Assembly (NCBI RefSeq): GCF_019511605.1
Contig: NZ_JAEUAV010000034.1
Coordinates: forward strand, 1 to 59,556
DNA length: 59,556 bases
From: Paraburkholderia phenoliruptrix
GTDB lineage: Bacteria; Pseudomonadota; Gammaproteobacteria; Burkholderiales; Burkholderiaceae
Reading direction: 5' to 3'
Of this stretch, positions 40,376 to 49,510 are shown one piece after another (the first letter of the stretch is position 1; each line of letters opens with the position of its first letter). A model generated the notes under the pieces. The model was not told where the DNA came from. It ran no database searches and saw only the letters and a program-made list of their open reading frames with translations. The position numbers and the translations under genes were made by a program.

Positions 40376-41392
40376 TCAGCCTTCCTGAGCCCAGGTCAGC
40401 ACGATCTTGCCGACGTGCGTACTGCTCTCCATCAGCGTGTGCGCGTCGGCCGCCTCGGCAGCAGGAAATACGCGATGCACGACCGGCTTGATCCGCCCAG
40501 CTTCGAGATGCGGCCACACCTGCTCCTTGAGCTGCGCGGCAATCTTCGCCTTGAATTCCACCGGCCGTGGACGCAACGTCGACCCCGTCAGCGTCAGGCG
40601 GCGGCGCAGCACTTCGTTCAGGTTCAGTTCGGCCTTCGCGCCGCCCAATAGCGCGATCAGCACGATGCGCCCGCCGTCGGCGAGCGCCGTCAGCTCGCGC
40701 GACACGTAACTGCCCGCCACCATGTCGAGTACCACGTCGACACCACGGTCGTTGGTGAGCGACTTGATCACTTCGACGAAATCTTCCGTCTTGTAGTTGA
40801 TCGCCCGTTCCGCACCCAGCGCTTCGCACGCGCGGCATTTCTCGTCCGAGCCCGCGGTCGCGAACACGCGAAAACCCAGTGCGTGCGCAATCTGGATCGC
40901 AGTCACGCCGATACCGCTCGAACCGCCCTGCACAAGCAGCGTTTCGTTCGCACCGCCCTCGCCCTTGCCGAGCTGCGCGCGGTCGAACACGTTGCTCCAC
41001 ACGGTGAAGAAGGTCTCCGGCAGCGAGGCCGCCTCGACATCCGACAGACCATTGGGCACCGGCAGGCACTGCAGCAGCGGGGCCGCGGCGAATTCGGCGT
41101 AACCGCCGCCCGCCAGCAACGCGCACACGCGATCGCCGATTTTCAGTCCAAACGGATTGTTCTTCGCGTCGATGTCGCCGCCGACAATCTCTCCAGCCAC
41201 TTCCAGCCCCGGCAGGTCGGACGCGCCCGGAGGCGGCGCATAGGCGCCCTTGCGCTGAAACACGTCGGGACGATTGATGCCAAAAGCCGTCACCTTGATC
41301 AGCACCTCGCCCGCTTTCGGCTGCGGCGTGGGCCGCTCGGCGAGCTTGAGCACTTCCGGGGCTCCGAATTCCGTGATTTCAATCGCTTTCAT
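40376..41392 (-). CDS. NAD(P)H-quinone oxidoreductase (zeta-crystallin/QOR family)
   Basis: A medium-chain dehydrogenase of 338 residues lacking the zinc-binding cysteines of alcohol dehydrogenases. Motifs: NRPDVFQRKGAY (about 45-57), LPGLEVAGEI, and the NADPH glycine motif GGSSGIGVTAIQ near 150. The QOR type reduces quinones with NADPH, or acts as an enoyl reductase. The start at 41392 matches MKAIEITEFGAPEVLKL; it sits between pnp and tpiA, a common beta-proteobacterial arrangement. Confidence 0.9.
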   Translation of the reverse strand: MKAIEITEFGAPEVLKLAERPTPQPKAGEVLIKVTAFGINRPDVFQRKGAYAPPPGASDLPGLEVAGEIVGGDIDAKNNPFGLKIGDRVCALLAGGGYAEFAAAPLLQCLPVPNGLSDVEAASLPETFFTVWSNVFDRAQLGKGEGGANETLLVQGGSSGIGVTAIQIAHALGFRVFATAGSDEKCRACEALGAERAINYKTEDFVEVIKSLTNDRGVDVVLDMVAGSYVSRELTALADGGRIVLIALLGGAKAELNLNEVLRRRLTLTGSTLRPRPVEFKAKIAAQLKEQVWPHLEAGRIKPVVHRVFPAAEAADAHTLMESSTHVGKIVLTWAQEG

Positions 41393-41640
41393 CTGCGTCA
41401 ACTCCAAGATTGGATTGCGTTGCATACCGGGTCCATCCGCGTGAATCCGGACGTTCTTCGCATTGTCGCCGGATCGCGGCAATCGCGTGCGAGTCAGCCT
41501 CATTTCGCCGCACCGCCCGATGCCCGCAGCGCACCGCCTGCGCGCGCCGGCCTTCGCCTGTAACGCAATCCACCCTGTGGCCCCATCAAGAAAAACGGCC
41601 GGCGCGCATTCGCGCTGCCGGCCGTCGTACTGCTAACGCA

Positions 41641-43788
41641 TTACTGCTGCGTCGGCTCGCCTTGCGGGGCGCCCGGCGCGCCTTCGTTCAGCAGCGCCTT
41701 CGCCGACAAACGCACGCGGCCCTTTTCGTCCGTCTGGATGACCTTGACCTTCACCTGCTGGCCGTCCTTCAGGTAGTCGTTGATGTCCTTGATGCGCTCG
41801 TTGGCGATTTCGGAGATGTGCAACAGACCGTCCTTGCCCGGCAGGATGTTCACGATCGCGCCGAAATCGAGCAGCTTGAGCACCGTACCTTCGTACACCT
41901 GGCCCACTTCCACTTCCAGCGTGATGTTCTCGATACGCTTCTTCGCTTCGGCCATGCCTTCGCTGCTGGTGCTTGCGATGGTGACGATGCCGTCGTCGGA
42001 AATATCGATCGTCGTGCCGGTTTCTTCCGTCAGCGCACGGATCACGGAACCGCCCTTGCCGATCACGTCGCGGATCTTTTCCGGATTGATCTTGATGGTG
42101 ATCATGCGCGGTGCGAATTCGGACAACTGCGTGTTCGCGCCAGACACCGCCGAGGTCATCTTGCCGAGAATGTGCATGCGGCCTTCCTTCGCTTGCGCGA
42201 GGGCCACCTGCATGATTTCCTTCGTGATGCCCTGGATCTTGATGTCCATCTGCAGCGCGGTCACGCCTTGCTCGGTGCCCGCCACCTTGAAGTCCATGTC
42301 GCCGAGGTGATCTTCGTCGCCCAGAATGTCCGTCAGCACGGCAAACTTGTTGCCTTCCAGAATCAGGCCCATCGCGATGCCGGCGACGTGCGCCTTCATC
42401 GGCACGCCGGCGTCCATCAGCGCAAGGCAGCCGCCGCACACCGAAGCCATCGACGAAGAACCGTTCGATTCCGTAATTTCCGACACGACGCGGATCGAGT
42501 AGCCGAATTCATCGGCGCTCGGCAGGCATGCGGCCAGCGCGCGCTTGGCGAGACGACCGTGACCGATTTCGCGGCGCTTGGGCGAACCCACGCGGCCCGT
42601 TTCGCCGGTCGCGAACGGAGGCATGTTGTAGTGGAGCATGAAGCGTTCGCGGTACTCGCCTTCGAGCGCGTCGATGTTCTGCTCGTCGCCCTTGGTGCCG
42701 AGGGTGGCCACCACCAGCGCCTGCGTTTCGCCGCGCGTGAAGAGCGCCGAGCCGTGCGTACGCGGCAGCACGCCGGTGCGGATTTCGATCGGGCGCACCG
42801 TGCGGGTGTCGCGGCCGTCGATACGCGGTTCGCCGTTCAGAATCTGCGTACGAACGATCTTCGCTTCAATGTCGAACAGCACATTGCCGACGGTCGCCTT
42901 GTCGGCCGCCACCGTGCCGCTTGCCGCGGCTTCTTCTTCCAGCTTCGCGGAAACCGCTGCGTAGACTTCCTTCAGCTTGGTCGAACGGGCCTGCTTGTCG
43001 CGGATCTGGTAAGCAGCGAGCAGGTCGGCTTGCGCCAGTTCCGTTACGCGGGCAATCAGCGGCTCGTTCTTCGGGGCCGGCTGCCAATCCCATTCCGGCT
43101 TGCCGCCTTCGCGAACCAGATCGTGGATTGCGTCGATCGCCGCTTGCATCTGCTCGTGGCCGAACACCACGGCGCCGAGCATCACTTCTTCGCTCAGTTG
43201 CTGCGCTTCCGACTCCACCATCAGCACCGCGCGCTCCGTACCGGCGACCACGAGGTCCAGCGCCGAGTCCTTCATTTGCGCACGCGTGGGGTTCAGCACG
43301 TATTCATTGTTGATGTAAGCCACGCGCGCTGCGCCGACCGGGCCGTTGAACGGCAGACCCGACACGGCGAGCGCCGCCGACGCGCCGATCAGCGCGGGGA
43401 TGTCAGCGGGAATGTCCGGATTCAGCGACAGAACGTGGATCACGACCTGCACTTCGTTGTAGAAGCCTTCCGGGAACAGCGGACGCAACGGGCGGTCGAT
43501 CAGGCGCGAAATCAGCGTTTCGCCTTCCGACGGACGGCCTTCGCGGCGGAAGAAGCCGCCCGGAATCTTGCCGGCGGCGTAAGTCTTCTCGAGATAGTCG
43601 ACGGTCAGCGGGAAGAAGTCCTGGCCCGGCTTGGCCGTCTTGGCGCCCACCACGGTCGCCAGAACCACAGTGTCTTCGACGTCCACGATCACCGCGCCGC
43701 TCGCCTGGCGAGCGATTTCGCCGGTTTCGAGGCGAACGTTGTGTTGTCCCCACTTAAATTCTTTGACGACCTTGCTGAACATAGTCAT
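41641..43788 (-). CDS. pnp: Polynucleotide phosphorylase
   Basis: A protein of 715 residues. Two RNase PH-like domains (about 15-230 and 320-550) flank a helical linker; the active-site DISDDG region is followed by a KH domain (about 555-615, IRDVIGKGGSVIRAL) and an S1 domain (about 625-690, GTVLKLLDFGAIVNILPGKDG split over the strand pair). It degrades RNA phosphorolytically with RNase E in the degradosome. GAGGAAAAG precedes the ATG. It lies downstream of rpsO, but a long spacer and an rpsO terminator intervene. Confidence 0.98.
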   Translation of the reverse strand: MTMFSKVVKEFKWGQHNVRLETGEIARQASGAVIVDVEDTVVLATVVGAKTAKPGQDFFPLTVDYLEKTYAAGKIPGGFFRREGRPSEGETLISRLIDRPLRPLFPEGFYNEVQVVIHVLSLNPDIPADIPALIGASAALAVSGLPFNGPVGAARVAYINNEYVLNPTRAQMKDSALDLVVAGTERAVLMVESEAQQLSEEVMLGAVVFGHEQMQAAIDAIHDLVREGGKPEWDWQPAPKNEPLIARVTELAQADLLAAYQIRDKQARSTKLKEVYAAVSAKLEEEAAASGTVAADKATVGNVLFDIEAKIVRTQILNGEPRIDGRDTRTVRPIEIRTGVLPRTHGSALFTRGETQALVVATLGTKGDEQNIDALEGEYRERFMLHYNMPPFATGETGRVGSPKRREIGHGRLAKRALAACLPSADEFGYSIRVVSEITESNGSSSMASVCGGCLALMDAGVPMKAHVAGIAMGLILEGNKFAVLTDILGDEDHLGDMDFKVAGTEQGVTALQMDIKIQGITKEIMQVALAQAKEGRMHILGKMTSAVSGANTQLSEFAPRMITIKINPEKIRDVIGKGGSVIRALTEETGTTIDISDDGIVTIASTSSEGMAEAKKRIENITLEVEVGQVYEGTVLKLLDFGAIVNILPGKDGLLHISEIANERIKDINDYLKDGQQVKVKVIQTDEKGRVRLSAKALLNEGAPGAPQGEPTQQ

Positions 43789-44209
43789 TGCTTTTCCTCA
43801 TCGTAATGCCGCGCGGAACAGAAGCGGCGCGGCAACGCCAGGACCGGCGCCGCATGGGAAGAGTAGTGTTATGCCATTCCAGAGAGCCACGTGCTGCCGC
43901 GCCGGCAACGCGAACGCCGGCTGAGCGCGCGAACCGCTGGAATGACACAAAGCTCCGCCCTGAAGCCCGGTCATCTTGCTATTTCTGCTTGTTGTACTAC
44001 TGCTTTTTGCTGCCTGAAGTCGGTTTCACCGCTCCTGCTGCTTTGATTGCTTCGACTGCCTCTGCTGCCTCGGCAGCCTGTGCTGCATTTACCGCCTGTG
44101 TTTCATTTATTGCCTGTACTGCCCGTACTGCCGTCACCGCCTGCCGCTGCGCCGCAAGAACCGGCACGCTGCTGCGCAGCGCCGCGGCGCGCTTCACACG
44201 AAGCAGACC
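43789..44209. other. rpsO-pnp spacer with low-complexity repeat-like tract
   Basis: A 421-base region likely to contain the pnp promoter and leader. Around 44020-44160 the minus strand is a degenerate trinucleotide-like series rich in GCA/GAG (gcagcaga, ggcagtcga, gcaatcaa...). An open frame through it would encode an Ala/Glu/Val-rich peptide from a TTG, but it has no Shine-Dalgarno and begins in the rpsO terminator, so it is not called. Autoregulation of pnp in its leader is known in E. coli. Confidence 0.4.
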
Positions 44210-44253
44210 GCGTAAAAACAAAATGCCTGCATCAGCAGAACTGACACAGGCAT
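44210..44253 (-). terminator. Terminator after rpsO
   Basis: On the minus strand ATGCCTG (44253-44247) pairs with CAGGCAT (44229-44223), followed by TTTGTTTTT. It lies about 30 bases after the rpsO stop, and could be partly read through into pnp. Confidence 0.7.
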
Positions 44254-44284
44254 CTTGCTGAACGACTAGCCGCTTACCGGCCGC

Positions 44285-44557
44285 TTACTTACGCAGACCC
44301 AGCTTCTCGATCAGTGCGCGGTAACGGTCCGCGTCCTTACCCTTCAGGTAGTCGAGCAGCTTGCGGCGACGGCTCACCATGCGCAGCAGACCGCGGCGGC
44401 TGTGGTGATCTTTCGCGTGAGCCTTGAAGTGAACGGTCAGTTCGTTGATACGGGTCGTGAGCAGCGCGACCTGAACTTCGGGCGAGCCGGTGTCGTTGGC
44501 TGCGCGTGCGAATTGCGCGACGACTTCGGATTTCTTGCTTGTGTCAACTGCGGACAT
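44285..44557 (-). CDS. rpsO: 30S ribosomal protein S15
   Basis: A four-helix protein of 90 residues that binds 16S rRNA helices 20-22. The signature GSPEVQVALLTTRINELTVH (about 23-42) and KDHHSRRGLLRMVSRRRKLLDYL, in two parts, are intact. The ATG at 44557 has AAGGAA 7 bases upstream. The rpsO-pnp order is universal in Proteobacteria. Confidence 0.98.
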   Translation of the reverse strand: MSAVDTSKKSEVVAQFARAANDTGSPEVQVALLTTRINELTVHFKAHAKDHHSRRGLLRMVSRRRKLLDYLKGKDADRYRALIEKLGLRK

Positions 44558-44694
44558 GTCGATTTCCTTGAGAACTGGACAGGCGGTCACGGAAGAAAGG
44601 CCGTGCCGTGGATTTGCGATTTACCCATGCGAACTGGCGCTGCAACTCGCCTTTCAGAGAGCTTGCGCACAACCGGTACCGCAACGGGACGCGT

Positions 44695-44703
44695 ATTGTA
44701 GCA
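44695..44703 (-). promoter_or_regulatory. Putative rpsO promoter (extended -10)
   Basis: TGCTACAAT on the minus strand (44703-44695) is an extended -10 with no good -35. The predicted leader is about 130 bases, room for S15 autoregulation. The remaining 44558-44774 interval shows no gene. Confidence 0.4.
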
Positions 44704-44774
44704 CAGCGCGAATCCGCCGCGAAGCCCCGCCGAGCAAGGCCAGATAGCAGCCGCGGATTCGGCCGCGGCGCGAC

Positions 44775-46088
44775 TCAGGGCCGTTTCATCCTGCATGTGG
44801 TCGGCGGCACCGTGCGTTGCGCCGGCAGCGCCAGCACCGTGCGAAAGCCGAAGCCCGAGCCTTCGTTATCGAAACGCACGCCGCGCGTGCCGGCCTTGTC
44901 CATTTCCATGACGTAAAGGGGCTGCATCAGTTGATGATCGTCCGCGCGCATCCACGACGCGTGAAAGCCATTGTCGAAGCGGATGCCTTCCAGCGCCCGC
45001 GCGACCGCCGTCGGGTCGGCGCTCTTCGCGCGGTTCATCGCCGCCGCGAGGGTCTCGATCATCAAGGGCATGCGCAATACGGGGTAGTCGTCCTGCGCGG
45101 CCGGGAAGCGCGCGCGGAACGCCTCATACCAGGCGTCCGAAGCCGGGCCGCCGGCGTTCGGATGCCAGTCGGCCACCGCGATCACACGGCCGACGCCCGC
45201 TTCGCCGAGCGCGGCCGGCGCGCCCAGACTGTTGCCGTAGAACGTGTAGAACTTCGTGTCGAGGCCCTGCTCGCGCGCCGCCTTCACGAGCAGCGTCAGA
45301 TCGTTGCCCCAGTTGCCTGTGATCACCGCATCGGCGCCGCTCGCGCGAAGTTTCGCGATGTACGGCGCGAAGTCCTTCACGCGGCCAATCGGGTGAAACT
45401 CGTCGCCGACCACCGCGATGTCCGGGCGCTTCGCTTGCAGCGCGGCGCGCGCGAGTCGGCTCACGTCATGCCCGAAGCTGTAGTCCTGATTCAACAGATA
45501 CACCTTCTTCACTGCCTTGTCGCGCTGGATCACGTCGGCGAGCGCGTCCATGCGCATGCCCGCATGCGCGTCGAAGCGGAAATGCCAGAAGCTGCAGTTG
45601 GCGTTGGTCAGCGCGGGATCGTCGGCGGAATAATTCAGGAACAGCTCGCGATTGTCCGGCTCGCGGGCATTCTGCTTGTCGATCGCGCCAATCAGTGCAG
45701 CGGCGAGCGCCGAACTATTGCCCTGCAGGATGTAGCCGATGTGCCGGTCGGCCGCCGCGCGCAACTGCGTGAGCGCCTCTTCGGTGCCGCCCTTGCTGTC
45801 CAGCACGACAAGCTCGAGCGGATGCGCACCGTCGGCGAGGCGCACGCCGCCGCGCGCGTTGACCTGCTCGACGCCGAAGCGCAGATTGCGCTCCACCGCG
45901 GCGCCCGCGTTCGCGAACGGACCGGACATGCCCTCGATCAACGCGAGCTGGATCGGCGCGCCGCTCGGCCTCGCCCCCGAGGCCGCCGCAGGCACGGCGG
46001 CGGCCATGCCGGTCGCGAGGGCCGGGCCAGCAAGCGCCGCGCACATTGCCGCCAATATTACTGCCGTCTTGCTGTGCCACTTCGCCAT
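44775..46088 (-). CDS. ABC transporter substrate-binding protein, branched-chain amino acid type
   Basis: A periplasmic binding protein of 437 residues of the Leu/Ile/Val (LivJ) Type I fold. A signal peptide covers about residues 1-25 (ALAGPALA). GMSGPFANAGAAVERNLRFG and the LNQDYSFGHDVSR stretch around 190 are family hallmarks. No permease or ATPase gene is adjacent, so its partners are elsewhere; the ligand is unknown and may be an amide or aromatic compound. Divergent from the lipoprotein gene, with a 212-base control region. Confidence 0.85.
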   Translation of the reverse strand: MAKWHSKTAVILAAMCAALAGPALATGMAAAVPAAASGARPSGAPIQLALIEGMSGPFANAGAAVERNLRFGVEQVNARGGVRLADGAHPLELVVLDSKGGTEEALTQLRAAADRHIGYILQGNSSALAAALIGAIDKQNAREPDNRELFLNYSADDPALTNANCSFWHFRFDAHAGMRMDALADVIQRDKAVKKVYLLNQDYSFGHDVSRLARAALQAKRPDIAVVGDEFHPIGRVKDFAPYIAKLRASGADAVITGNWGNDLTLLVKAAREQGLDTKFYTFYGNSLGAPAALGEAGVGRVIAVADWHPNAGGPASDAWYEAFRARFPAAQDDYPVLRMPLMIETLAAAMNRAKSADPTAVARALEGIRFDNGFHASWMRADDHQLMQPLYVMEMDKAGTRGVRFDNEGSGFGFRTVLALPAQRTVPPTTCRMKRP

Positions 46089-46300
46089 CGTCCGCGTCCG
46101 TCTGATTCGTCAAAGCGCGGATCATAGGGCGTTCGCACCACAACAGGCAAGCCGGCGAAACAGCACGCATGCGATGGTCCGCCTGGCACGCATGCGATCC
46201 GCCGCCGCTCGAGCAGGCAGATCTTTTACGGCGGCGCATGTCAAAATGGTCCGTGTCGACAACAAGAACCTGCTTTCTAAAAAAGTCACTGGAGGAATTC

Positions 46301-46864
46301 ATGCTCAACCGCCTGCTTGCCCGCCATTGCCGCACGGCGGCCTCTGTGGGGGTGTCGCCTGCCGGGCGCACGCGCCGCGCGGCGCTCGCCTGCCTCGCCG
46401 CGCTCACGCTCGCCGGCTGCGCGCAGCCCTGGCAGCAGTACCAGCAAGGCGCGGACGCGTCGACCATCGTCGCACGCCTTGGCCCGCCTCGCGAAACCTA
46501 CGATCTGCCAAACGGCGGCAAGCGCCTCATGTGGCCCACCCAGCCGATGGGCGAGACCACCACTGCGGCGGACATCGACGCGTCCGGCAAGATCGTCAAC
46601 GTGCGCCAGGTCCTGCAGCCCAACGAGTTCTATCGCGCCGAGGTCGGCAAGTGGACCAAGGGCGACGTGCTGGTCAATTTTGGCCGCCCCGTCGAGACCT
46701 CGTACTTTCCGTTGATGAAGCGTGAAGTCTGGACCTACCGCTATCTCGAGGACAACTACTGGTACATGATGTTCAGTTTCTATTTCGACGACCAGGGAGT
46801 GTTGCGTCTCACGCAGAAAACGCCCGATCCGCTGCACGATCCGGATCGCCGGAACCTGTTCTAG
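46301..46864 (+). CDS. BamE-like lipoprotein with two related repeats
   Basis: A protein of 187 residues. The lipobox LAGC places the lipidated cysteine at C40; an Arg-rich segment comes first, so the signal peptide is long and a downstream start near residue 12-25 is possible, although GGAGG sits 5 bases before this ATG. Two successive segments (about 50-105 and 113-175) share a layout like SmpA/BamE: an RLGPPRETYDLPNG-type turn, then RPVETSYFPLMKREVWTY. Probably outer-membrane anchored; function unknown. Ends at a strong terminator. Confidence 0.75.
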   Translation: MLNRLLARHCRTAASVGVSPAGRTRRAALACLAALTLAGCAQPWQQYQQGADASTIVARLGPPRETYDLPNGGKRLMWPTQPMGETTTAADIDASGKIVNVRQVLQPNEFYRAEVGKWTKGDVLVNFGRPVETSYFPLMKREVWTYRYLEDNYWYMMFSFYFDDQGVLRLTQKTPDPLHDPDRRNLF

Positions 46865-46896
46865 GCCACGCTGTCATTCAGTATGCATGCATCTCC

Positions 46897-46921
46897 AAAA
46901 GCCGCTCGCGAAGCGGCTTTT
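46897..46921 (+). terminator. Terminator after the BamE-like lipoprotein
   Basis: AAAAGCCGCT (46897-46906) pairs with AGCGGCTTTT (46912-46921) around a 5-base loop and continues as a run of Ts. The 46922-47099 remainder shows no gene. Confidence 0.9.
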
Positions 46922-47099
46922 TTTTATTTATTTCGCATGCCGACGAATTTTGTTTCGCACACAAGCGATTAATTTTTTGATAGAAAGGCTTTTGTAAGCA
47001 TTGATCCGGTGCTGGCCAAGCTTCGAAAACAAGCTCGGCCACACGGCACGGCCGTGATTCCCGCGCCGGACGATGCGCCCCTTTACGGAGCCGCTATCG

Positions 47100-47735
47100 A
47101 TGAATCGTCCCAAACGCCTTCTTGTCGCCAACGTCGCATGGGCGCACGACACCGCCGAGCGCAACCCCGAGTTCTTTCGCGATCTGGCGCGCGGCCAGAA
47201 CCCGCATGTGCTGTGGATCGGCTGCTCGGACAGCCGCGTGCCTGCTGAAACCATCACGCATTGCGAGCCGGGCGACCTGTTCGTCCACCGCAACATCGCC
47301 AACCTCTTTCACGCCGACGACGACAACTCCGCGAGCGTGCTCGAGTATGCGGTGCGCGTGCTGAAGGTCGGCCATGTGATCGTCTGCGGACATTACGGCT
47401 GCGGCGGCGTGCGCGCCTCGCTGCTGCCGCCCGACCCCGGTCTGCCGCACGTGAACCGCCGCATCGCGCCGCTCTGCTCGCTCGCACGAACGCATCGCGA
47501 CGAGCTCGACGCCAAGGGCAGCGAACGCGAGCGCGTTGACCGCCTCGCCGAATTGAACGTGCTCGAGCAGGTGCGGCAACTGCGCGCGAATCCGATCGTG
47601 CGCGACGCCGAGCCGGCGCCGCTCGTACACGGCTGGATTTTCGCGCTCGAAGACGGCCGCCTCAAGGTGCTCACCTCGGGCTACGAGGCGGACGACGCCA
47701 TGACCTGCGAGACAGCGGCCCATAGTGCAGCCTAG
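47100..47735 (+). CDS. Beta-class carbonic anhydrase
   Basis: A protein of 211 residues with the beta-CA zinc site: C42, H98 and C101, plus the catalytic D44-R46 pair (CSDSRVPAE). GHYGCGGVRASL follows. It converts CO2 to bicarbonate. The ATG at 47100 fits the family N terminus; an in-frame ATG at 47073 is possible. A SulP transporter gene follows after 60 bases, and the two are probably co-transcribed. Closest named relatives are CynT/Can. Confidence 0.95.
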   Translation: MNRPKRLLVANVAWAHDTAERNPEFFRDLARGQNPHVLWIGCSDSRVPAETITHCEPGDLFVHRNIANLFHADDDNSASVLEYAVRVLKVGHVIVCGHYGCGGVRASLLPPDPGLPHVNRRIAPLCSLARTHRDELDAKGSERERVDRLAELNVLEQVRQLRANPIVRDAEPAPLVHGWIFALEDGRLKVLTSGYEADDAMTCETAAHSAA

Positions 47736-47795
47736 CGCGCCGCCTGGCTCGAGTTTTATCCGGTACAGCCTTCGCCTGTCATCAGGCATCAACTC

Positions 47796-49379
47796 ATGCG
47801 CACCGACACCATGAATCTTCGAGAATTCTTTTCTACGTTTCAGCGCGACGCGCTTGCGGGCACCGTCGTCTTCCTGGTGGCTCTGCCGCTGTGCCTCGGC
47901 ATTGCCAATGCATCCGGCGTCGAGCCGTTCGCCGGGCTCGTCTCGGGCATTGTCGGCGGGCTGGTCGTCGCCGTTCTGAGCGGCTCGCGGCTGAGCGTCA
48001 GCGGACCGGCTGCGGGTCTGGTCGTGATCGTCGTCGACGGCATTGCGCAGCTCGGCAGCTTTTCCGCGTTCCTCGCGGCCGTGCTGCTGTCCGGCGCGAT
48101 CCAGTTCGGCTTCGGCATGCTCAAGGCGGGCCGCTTCGCCGCGTATGTGCCCTCGCCCGTCATCAAGGGCATGCTGGCCGCGATCGGCATCCTGCTGATC
48201 GTCAAGCAGTTCCCGCTCGCACTCGGGCTCGGCAACGGGCAGGCGCCAGGCGCCGCACCGGCGGACGGCACGCTGCTGGCGTCGTTCGGCGGCATTTCGG
48301 TGGTGGCGTGCGCGATCACGGTGCTGTCACTGGCCATCCTGATGGCGTGGGAAACGCGACCCATGCGCCGCTTCGCGCTGGTGCGCATCGTGCCCGCGCC
48401 GCTTGCCGTCGTGCTATTGGGAATCGGCGCGACGCTGCTGCTGAACATGCTGGCGCCGTCGCTTGCGCCGCCGGCCGAACATCGTGTCGCGCTGCCGTCT
48501 CTCGAGTCGTTCGCGGCCTTGAGCGTAGCGCTCGAATGGGCCGACTTCGGTCCGCATTTCGCCCAGCTCGTCAATCCCGACGTGTGGCGCGTGGCTATTA
48601 CGCTCGCGATCGTCGCCAGCCTCGAAACGCTGCTGAGTCTGGAAGCGGTCGAGCAGATCGACCCGGAACGCCGCCCCGCGCCGCCGGACCGCGAACTGAA
48701 GGCGCAAGGCGTGGGCAATCTGATTGCCGGCGCGATCGGCGGGCTGCCAATCACCGCGGTGATCGTGCGCAGTTCGGCGAACGTCCATGCCGGCGCGCAA
48801 AGCCGACTGTCGGCGATCATTCACGGCGTGCTGCTGCTCGTCAGTGTGTTCGCGTTGACGAGCGTCATCAACCTGATCCCGCTGGCCTGCCTTGCAGCGA
48901 TTCTGATTTTCACCGGGCTCAAGCTCGCCAAGCCGTCGCTGTTCGTCGCGGTCGCGAAACAGGGCCTGGCGCCGTTCGCGCCGTTCATCGTCACACTGGT
49001 CGGGGTGCTCGCCACCGACCTGCTGATCGGCATCGTGCTCGGCATTCTGTGCAGCGTGTTGTTCGCGTTGTATGCGAATCTGCGCCGCCCTATCGTGCTC
49101 GCGCAACATGGCGACCACTATTTGCTGTCGTTTCGCAAGGACGTGTCGTTTCTCGGCAAGGTGCCGCTCAAGCACTATCTGCAGCAGATTCCCGATGGCG
49201 CCACGCTGATCGTGGATGCGACGCGCGCCGATTTCGTCGATCACGACGTGCGTGAAATGCTCGACAGCTTCGCAGAGGACGCGCCGCGCCGCGGCATCTC
49301 GGTGGAAGTGCGGCATCAGGTCCGCACCCAGACGCGCGCGGCGCGCGGCTGGTCGATGCGGCGCGCGGCAACCGAGTAA
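47796..49379 (+). CDS. SulP-family inorganic anion transporter
   Basis: A membrane protein of 527 residues with the SLC26/SulP fold: N-terminal VFLVALPLCLGIANASG, GLVSGIVGGLVVA, and about 12-14 helices up to residue 425. The C-terminal STAS domain (about 430-515) regulates transport. Members carry sulfate or bicarbonate; linkage to a carbonic anhydrase gene favours bicarbonate, as in BicA-type proteins, but this is inference. An ATG at 47811 is an equally good start. A bidirectional terminator separates it from leuA. Confidence 0.88.
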   Translation: MRTDTMNLREFFSTFQRDALAGTVVFLVALPLCLGIANASGVEPFAGLVSGIVGGLVVAVLSGSRLSVSGPAAGLVVIVVDGIAQLGSFSAFLAAVLLSGAIQFGFGMLKAGRFAAYVPSPVIKGMLAAIGILLIVKQFPLALGLGNGQAPGAAPADGTLLASFGGISVVACAITVLSLAILMAWETRPMRRFALVRIVPAPLAVVLLGIGATLLLNMLAPSLAPPAEHRVALPSLESFAALSVALEWADFGPHFAQLVNPDVWRVAITLAIVASLETLLSLEAVEQIDPERRPAPPDRELKAQGVGNLIAGAIGGLPITAVIVRSSANVHAGAQSRLSAIIHGVLLLVSVFALTSVINLIPLACLAAILIFTGLKLAKPSLFVAVAKQGLAPFAPFIVTLVGVLATDLLIGIVLGILCSVLFALYANLRRPIVLAQHGDHYLLSFRKDVSFLGKVPLKHYLQQIPDGATLIVDATRADFVDHDVREMLDSFAEDAPRRGISVEVRHQVRTQTRAARGWSMRRAATE

Positions 49380-49430
49380 CGTGAGGAGACTGCGGCGTCG
49401 GGAAGTCCGCACACGCCGCATCAAAAAGAA

Positions 49431-49460
49431 AAGCCCCGCACCTTTGCAGGTGCGGGGCTT
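49431..49460. terminator. Bidirectional terminator between sulP and leuA
   Basis: A perfect 13-base stem (49431-49443 with 49448-49460) closes a TTGC tetraloop. On the minus strand it is followed by TTTTCTTTTT, so it serves leuA; it also ends the convergent sulP transcript. Confidence 0.9.
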
Positions 49461-49510
49461 CATGTTTCCGCGCGGTCAGCGCCTGCCGCGCCGCTGTATC
49501 CGGTTGAACC

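Noticed and set aside
41410..43806. Open frame of 798 codons on the plus strand
   Set aside because: Antisense to pnp, whose family identity is certain.
43997..44221. 74-codon Ala/Glu-rich minus-strand frame between rpsO and pnp
   Set aside because: Starts at a TTG inside the rpsO terminator T tract with no ribosome binding site; better explained as a low-complexity spacer.
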